A DNA stretch of 11,805 nucleotides, taken from NCBI GenBank assembly GCA_964580995.1, contig CAZOMV010000136.1:1-11805 (forward strand), given 5' to 3'. Below the pieces are notes generated by a model. It did not search any database and had not been told where the DNA came from. It was given only the letters and a program-made list of their open reading frames with translations. The DNA comes from JAKJEP01 sp964580995 (GTDB taxonomy: Bacteria > Planctomycetota > Phycisphaerae > Sedimentisphaerales > SM23-30). Shown piece by piece: positions 7,752-11,805 of this stretch (its first letter is position 1; each line of letters starts with the position of its first letter). Both the position numbers and the translations under genes were made by a program.

Positions 7752-8876
7752 TCAGGGATTCCAGATATTCTGCCAGGCCTGCCGGACGAGGGCGGAGAAA
7801 CTTTTGCCGTGGTAATGCCGGACATGATCGACCAGGATAAGATGGTCCTGATCATCATAAACGACACGCAAGGACCAGAGACTGTTAAGGCCTGCCGGTT
7901 CGCGGCTGTAACGCATATCCTGAAAATCAATGAAATGTCGATTGGGCTGCTGTTCGTATTGGGGTCGAACCTGGCCCAACGCAAACCAGTAGAAGGTTTT
8001 CACTTCAGGTAATTGTTTTGCTATTTCAACCCAGCGGTTGTCCGCACCGAATCCGGTTGCAAATTTTGCCTTTTTCAACTTCGGATCCATAAGCAAATTG
8101 TATTGAGCCACATACCACTTATGATCTTTTTGGCTCGTAACCCGCCACCCCCAGATGCTGCCTAATTGGGGATAGGCGTGATACTGTGCCGATGAAGAGG
8201 GGGCTTGCTGAGCGGTGAAATGTTCTTTGACTTTTTCAATCGCCTGGTTGTGAAACTGCCAGCCGGCAAAAAGGTAGCCAAGCGAGAGAAGAAAGCCGAT
8301 CCAGCCGATCCATAATGTCGGGGTCCGGGAATTTTTCCGGAATTTTCGCACGAGATAGCAGGCCAGGAGCGTGAGAATCAGAAGGGGAGTATAGAAAATA
8401 TCAATAATGGCGATAGCATCCAGGGCGTAACGCCGGGTGGTCAGCGGTGCGAAAAGCTGGGTTCCGTAACTGGTGCACCAGTCCAGCAGCGGATGGCTGA
8501 GCAGGGCCGCCAACGTGCAGATATAGAGCAGGGCAAACGACGGATTTGGCTTTGGTGTTGGAGAAATATCGGGCAGTTTGGAATTCAGATCGGCGACAGG
8601 GCGCCTGTTGTTTTTGGCCCAGCGCCAAAACAGGGCCACCGGCAGAGCGATCAGGGGGACCAGCAGTAGAGAATGGCTGATTCCTCGATGGGTAACGATG
8701 CGGTCAAGCTCGCCGGATTCGCTGCCCGAAAGAGAAAATAACGGGTGTATGAGGATGTCCAGGTCAGGGATGATAGCCACAACTGCGGCAACCCAGGTGG
8801 TTTCCCTGCCGATTCGTTGCCGAAATCCTAGTTGAGCGGTAACGGCTCCTAGTAATCCCTGGGTAATCGAGTCCAT
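7752..8876 (-). CDS. YdjM-type membrane-bound metal-dependent hydrolase (DUF457)
   Basis: A 374-residue inner-membrane protein of the YdjM/DUF457 family, predicted metal-dependent hydrolases of unknown substrate. Family landmarks are MDSITQGLLGA at the very N-terminus, PDLD (D38, D40), THRGISHS with H63 and H68, and HPLLDWCTSYGTQLFAP with H128 and D132. These conserved His and Asp residues are the likely metal ligands. Membrane segments lie near 28-45, 68-85, 113-130, 154-173 and 186-205. After these comes a soluble region of about 165 residues, longer than the compact E. coli YdjM and without a motif I recognise. GGAG lies 6 bases before the ATG, which fixes the start. It is transcribed divergently from the rRNA operon across an 817-base gap. 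E. coli ydjM is LexA-regulated; I saw no LexA box here. Confidence 0.9.
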   Translation of the reverse strand: MDSITQGLLGAVTAQLGFRQRIGRETTWVAAVVAIIPDLDILIHPLFSLSGSESGELDRIVTHRGISHSLLLVPLIALPVALFWRWAKNNRRPVADLNSKLPDISPTPKPNPSFALLYICTLAALLSHPLLDWCTSYGTQLFAPLTTRRYALDAIAIIDIFYTPLLILTLLACYLVRKFRKNSRTPTLWIGWIGFLLSLGYLFAGWQFHNQAIEKVKEHFTAQQAPSSSAQYHAYPQLGSIWGWRVTSQKDHKWYVAQYNLLMDPKLKKAKFATGFGADNRWVEIAKQLPEVKTFYWFALGQVRPQYEQQPNRHFIDFQDMRYSREPAGLNSLWSLRVVYDDQDHLILVDHVRHYHGKSFSALVRQAWQNIWNP

Positions 8877-8902
8877 TTTTTTCTCCGCAAATAACCAATT
8901 GC

Positions 8903-8914
8903 GACGCCAGCGTC
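8903..8914. repeat. Palindrome GACGCCAGCGTC upstream of the ydjM-like gene
   Basis: Two 5-base GACGC/GCGTC arms with a 2-base centre lie 27-38 bases upstream of the ydjM-like ATG, directly after a TTGACG on the minus strand that could be a -35 box. No good -10 box goes with it. It is a possible operator; chance is not excluded. Confidence 0.25.
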
Positions 8915-8953
8915 AAAAGCTCGTCGTTCCCTTGTTATTGGGGAGCCAGAGCC

Positions 8954-9015
8954 GTTTTTGGAAGTTAATATCTACTTTTGGCGGTTCCGTCAAAATAGGA
9001 TTCTAATCCAAAAAC
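8954..9015. repeat. Nested inverted repeat in the intergenic region
   Basis: GTTTTTGGA (8954-8962) and TCCAAAAAC (9007-9015) are perfect 9-base arms. Inside them TTTTGGCG (8976-8983) can pair with CGTCAAAA (8988-8995) around a four-base loop, with one G-U pair. No T-run follows on either strand, so it is not an obvious intrinsic terminator. Function unknown. Confidence 0.4.
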
Positions 9016-9411
9016 AGATTCCAGATGGTACTGTGCTGGCAGTCTGTCATACGCTATAAACATGGTTTCCACGGGGGCCAGTCCGCAAATCAATAACCAG
9101 GAAAATGAATATAAATAACTATATGACAAATAATTAACAAACTATTGACTTCCGCCAAAATCAGGGAAATGAATCTCTCAAAAACACCATCTTCTCCCCA
9201 AAATTTTCAAGCAATCTTTTTTTAGTATCCATTCAAATTCGGCATTTTCACCCATAATTAGCAAACTCCACATCTCAAGCAAAATATTTTCTCATATTTT
9301 ATTCCGGAAAGACCCGCCCAGCAAAAATCTATCCCTGTTTCATGGTCGCCTTTCATCGGAATAATCATAAATACATATTAAATAATAAGATACGATTATT
9401 TGCTCGCCGGC

Positions 9412-9445
9412 TTGACCTTGGCGAAATCCATGCTACAATTATAAT
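9412..9445 (+). promoter_or_regulatory. Upstream rRNA/tRNA operon promoter candidate (P1)
   Basis: Two overlapping good matches occur. TTGACC (9412-9417) lies 16 bases before TACAAT (9434-9439), and TTGGCG (9418-9423) lies 16 bases before a perfect TATAAT (9440-9445). Transcription would start near 9447-9452, about 245 bases before tRNA-Ile. An AT-rich stretch (9359-9400) precedes it. Confidence 0.6.
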
Positions 9446-9509
9446 ACTGGATGCTTATGGGACGATAAAAGTGTGCGGTTTGGATGTAAAATGGATCCCA
9501 AAGAAAAGA

Positions 9510-9574
9510 TTTTTAATAATTTTTTCTTTTTTTCTTTTTTCGTTGTTGACTACCATTCGCTTCACTGGTAAATT
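9510..9574 (+). promoter_or_regulatory. Downstream rRNA/tRNA operon promoter candidate (P2) with UP-like tract
   Basis: TTGACT (9546-9551, 5/6 match) is followed after exactly 17 bases by TAAATT (9569-9574, 4/6 match). The 31 bases 9510-9540 contain only two C and no G and cover the -40 to -60 zone where UP elements bind the RNA polymerase alpha subunit. It lies about 130 bases downstream of P1, similar to the tandem P1/P2 layout of E. coli rrn operons. Confidence 0.6.
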
Positions 9575-9582
9575 ACTCGACT

Positions 9583-9614
9583 CCTAACGGTTGAGAGAAA
9601 TCACAAACGTTAGG
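9583..9614 (+). other. Leader hairpin of the rRNA/tRNA transcript
   Basis: CCTAACG (9583-9589) and CGTTAGG (9608-9614) form a 7-bp stem with an 18-base loop, starting only a few bases after the expected P2 start site. Confidence 0.4.
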
Positions 9615-9622
9615 GTTGCGGT

Positions 9623-9661
9623 CCTTTGGTTAGTCCAAAAGGCTAGGTGACTGGGCCTTTT
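9623..9661 (+). other. Two mutually exclusive hairpins in the rRNA leader
   Basis: CCTTTGG (9623-9629) can pair with CCAAAAGG (9635-9642, one bulged A), or AAAAGGC (9637-9643) can pair with GCCTTTT (9655-9661, 7 bp). The two stems share AAAAGG, so only one can form at a time. No long U-run follows directly, so an attenuator is possible but unproven. Confidence 0.35.
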
Positions 9662-9693
9662 AGGCTCCTGTACCTCGACTGGCTTTTGCCCTT

Positions 9694-9766
9694 GGGCCTA
9701 TAGCTCAGTTGGTAGAGCACACCGCTGATAACGGTGAGGTCGATGGTTCGAATCCATCTGGGCCCA
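9694..9766 (+). tRNA. tRNA-Ile (anticodon GAT)
   Basis: A 73-base cloverleaf. The acceptor stem is GGGCCTA/TGGGCCC with discriminator A and the D-arm contains TAGCTCAGTTGGTAGAGCA. The anticodon stem CACCG/CGGTG encloses loop CTGATAA with anticodon GAT at 9727-9729, and the T-loop is GGTTCGAATCC. CCA is not encoded, so it must be added after transcription. It is the first gene of the rRNA operon, where a 16S gene would usually precede it. Confidence 0.97.
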
Positions 9767-9832
9767 GTGATTTGTTAGGAACGATTGGCCGGTCGCGAGT
9801 TTCGCGTAAAACCGGATGAATAGGTTTCGGAT

Positions 9833-9949
9833 ATGCTTGATATTCTGGCGTTGAGCCTCAAAACGGCTATCCGCTCGCTTGGCTTTATCGTCCTGCCTTT
9901 GGCGATCCTGGCTTGGTTTATCGGCTGGATCAAAGATAAGATCGGCTGA
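9833..9949 (+). CDS. Possible 38-residue hydrophobic micropeptide between tRNA-Ile and tRNA-Ala
   Basis: An ATG-to-TGA frame of 39 codons lies inside the 204-base spacer between the two tRNAs. The product starts MLDILALSLKTAIRS, continues with a hydrophobic stretch (residues about 16-32, with GFIVLPLAILAWFIGW) and ends in a charged WIKDKIG tail, the shape of a single-span membrane micropeptide. Codon choice resembles the protein genes of the window. The ribosome binding site is weak (AGG, 8 bases before ATG). An open frame of this length is not rare by chance and the region should be processed from pre-rRNA, so it may be spurious. Confidence 0.3.
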   Translation: MLDILALSLKTAIRSLGFIVLPLAILAWFIGWIKDKIG

Positions 9950-9970
9950 AAACGCTTGAAAAGCTTTTTC

Positions 9971-10043
9971 GGGGCCGTAGCTCAGCTGGGAGAGCGACTG
10001 GTTTGCAACCAGTAGGTCGTCGGTTCGATCCCGATCGGCTCCA
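9971..10043 (+). tRNA. tRNA-Ala (anticodon TGC)
   Basis: A 73-base cloverleaf. The acceptor stem is GGGGCCG/CGGCTCC with discriminator A and the D-arm contains TAGCTCAGCTGGGAGAGC. The anticodon stem ACTGG/CCAGT encloses loop TTTGCAA with anticodon TGC at 10004-10006, and the T-loop is GGTTCGATCCC. CCA is not encoded. The Ile-Ala order is the standard one for rRNA spacers. Confidence 0.97.
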
Positions 10044-10045
10044 GT

Positions 10046-10091
10046 GGTCCTAAAATTTGGACCGGTAACTTTGACGAGAAGTCGTCGGTCC
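10046..10091 (+). other. Alternative stems in the tRNA-Ala to 23S spacer
   Basis: GGACC (10059-10063) can pair with GGTCC at 10046-10050, directly after tRNA-Ala, or as TTGGACC (10057-10063) with GGTCCAA (10087-10093). Such structures usually serve processing of the spacer; no further role is visible. Confidence 0.35.
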
Positions 10092-10119
10092 AAGGTTTAT
10101 GACCTTGAGCTCTTTGACA
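10091..10119 (+). promoter_or_regulatory. boxB-like hairpin and boxA antitermination signal
   Basis: CAAGG (10091-10095), a 7-base loop, and CCTTG (10103-10107) form a boxB-like hairpin. It is followed at once by GCTCTTTGACA (10109-10119), which differs from the E. coli rrn boxA core GCTCTTTAACA at one base. The order boxB then boxA and the position ahead of 23S match known rRNA spacers, where NusB/NusE bind boxA to prevent premature termination. Confidence 0.7.
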
Positions 10120-10150
10120 ATTAAATATGAGGATAAGTGGTAATCTCGAA

Positions 10151-10186
10151 GATCAGGCGATCTAATCAGCACGCTTGATCGTTTTT
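10151..10186 (+). terminator. Terminator-like hairpin between boxA and 23S
   Basis: GATCAGGCG (10151-10159) pairs with CGCTTGATC (10172-10180) over 9 bp with one G-U pair, and GTTTTT follows (10181-10186). This has the form of a weak intrinsic terminator. Because it lies just after boxA, it could be passed by antiterminated polymerase or could simply be a processing stem of pre-23S. Confidence 0.4.
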
Positions 10187-10289
10187 AACCATTTGTTAAG
10201 TTCACTGGATTCGTAATGAATCTTTTAATGTTCTTAGACAAACATTTGAGCGTTTTCGACGGCTTGTCCCCTCAACCAAAAAATGAGGT

Positions 10290-11805
<1,516 letters not shown>

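Larger units (their letters stand above)
8877..9693. other. AT-rich non-coding region between the ydjM-like gene and the rRNA operon
   Basis: No convincing gene was found in these 817 bases. One open frame (9342-9587, plus strand) has no ribosome binding site and overlaps both rRNA promoters. The region holds an imperfect long inverted repeat (8954-9015), a 12-base palindrome near the ydjM-like start (8903-8914), and two promoter candidates with a structured leader before tRNA-Ile. The stretch 9016-9340 shows nothing recognisable. There is no trace of a 16S rRNA gene, and the gap is too short to hold one. Confidence 0.8.

Noticed and set aside
842..8876. A single polysaccharide-utilisation or defence operon made of all five minus-strand genes
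   Set aside because: Internal promoters, a hairpin after the glycosidase and unrelated functions (channel, hydrolase, binding protein) argue for separate units; no sugar transporter, regulator or defence domain is present.
8905..8914. LexA/SOS box before the ydjM-like gene, as in E. coli ydjM
   Set aside because: The palindrome GACGCCAGCGTC does not match the E. coli CTGT-N8-ACAG pattern, and LexA sites of this organism are unknown.
9342..9587. Plus-strand open frame of 81 codons before the rRNA operon
   Set aside because: No ribosome binding site, low-complexity T-rich second half, and overlap with both rRNA promoter candidates; more likely non-coding.
9698..10093. Minus-strand open frame of 131 codons across both tRNAs
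   Set aside because: It is antisense to tRNA-Ile and tRNA-Ala; peptides such as DRTDDLLVANQSLSQLSYGP and MDSNHRPHRYQRCALPTEL are well-known false translations of tRNA genes.
10114..10140. TTTGACA in the spacer as a -35 promoter box for 23S
   Set aside because: It is part of the boxA signal and no acceptable -10 box lies 16-18 bases downstream.

Overview
The window looks like a chromosomal segment of an environmental Gram-negative bacterium. A member of the Planctomycetota (Phycisphaerae-like) is my best guess. This is inference from three things: exported proteins (a large secreted glycoside hydrolase, a HEAT-like exported protein, an oversized OppA-type binding protein), roughly balanced GC in most genes, and above all a 23S rRNA operon with no 16S gene in front of it. 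Unlinked rRNA genes are known in several phyla and are common in Planctomycetota. No search could be run, so the phylum is not proven.

Layout. Bases 1-747 are AT-rich and hold one plus-strand gene for a two-helix membrane protein of unknown function. From 842 to 8876 five genes lie on the minus strand. In transcription order they are a YdjM-type membrane metal-dependent hydrolase (8876-7752), a voltage-gated potassium channel (7614-6820), a signal-peptide-bearing clan GH-A glycosidase with a carbohydrate-binding module inserted in its catalytic region (6765-4231), an exported HEAT-like protein (4042-2810) and an extracytoplasmic peptide-binding protein (2713-842). Recognisable minus-strand promoters lie before the channel gene and before the HEAT-like gene, and a G/C-rich hairpin follows the glycosidase. 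The likely transcription units are therefore ydjM-like / channel plus glycosidase / HEAT-like plus binding protein. No single pathway obviously joins the five genes.

Bases 8877-9693 are non-coding and AT-rich. They end in what looks like a tandem rRNA promoter pair (P1 near 9412-9445; P2 at 9546-9574 preceded by a T-rich UP-like tract) and a structured leader. Then come tRNA-Ile(GAT), a 204-base spacer with a possible 38-residue hydrophobic micropeptide, tRNA-Ala(TGC), a spacer with boxB/boxA-like antitermination signals and a terminator-like hairpin, and the 5' part of a 23S rRNA gene running off the window end. The 23S gene carries an extra hairpin of about 65 bases in helix 45, closed by an unbroken 21-bp stem. 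Helix 45 is one of the classic sites of RNase III-excised intervening sequences.

I found no mobile element, CRISPR array or defence system. The strongest second-look items are the 16S-less rRNA operon with its own promoters, the helix-45 insertion, and the micropeptide candidate between the two tRNAs.
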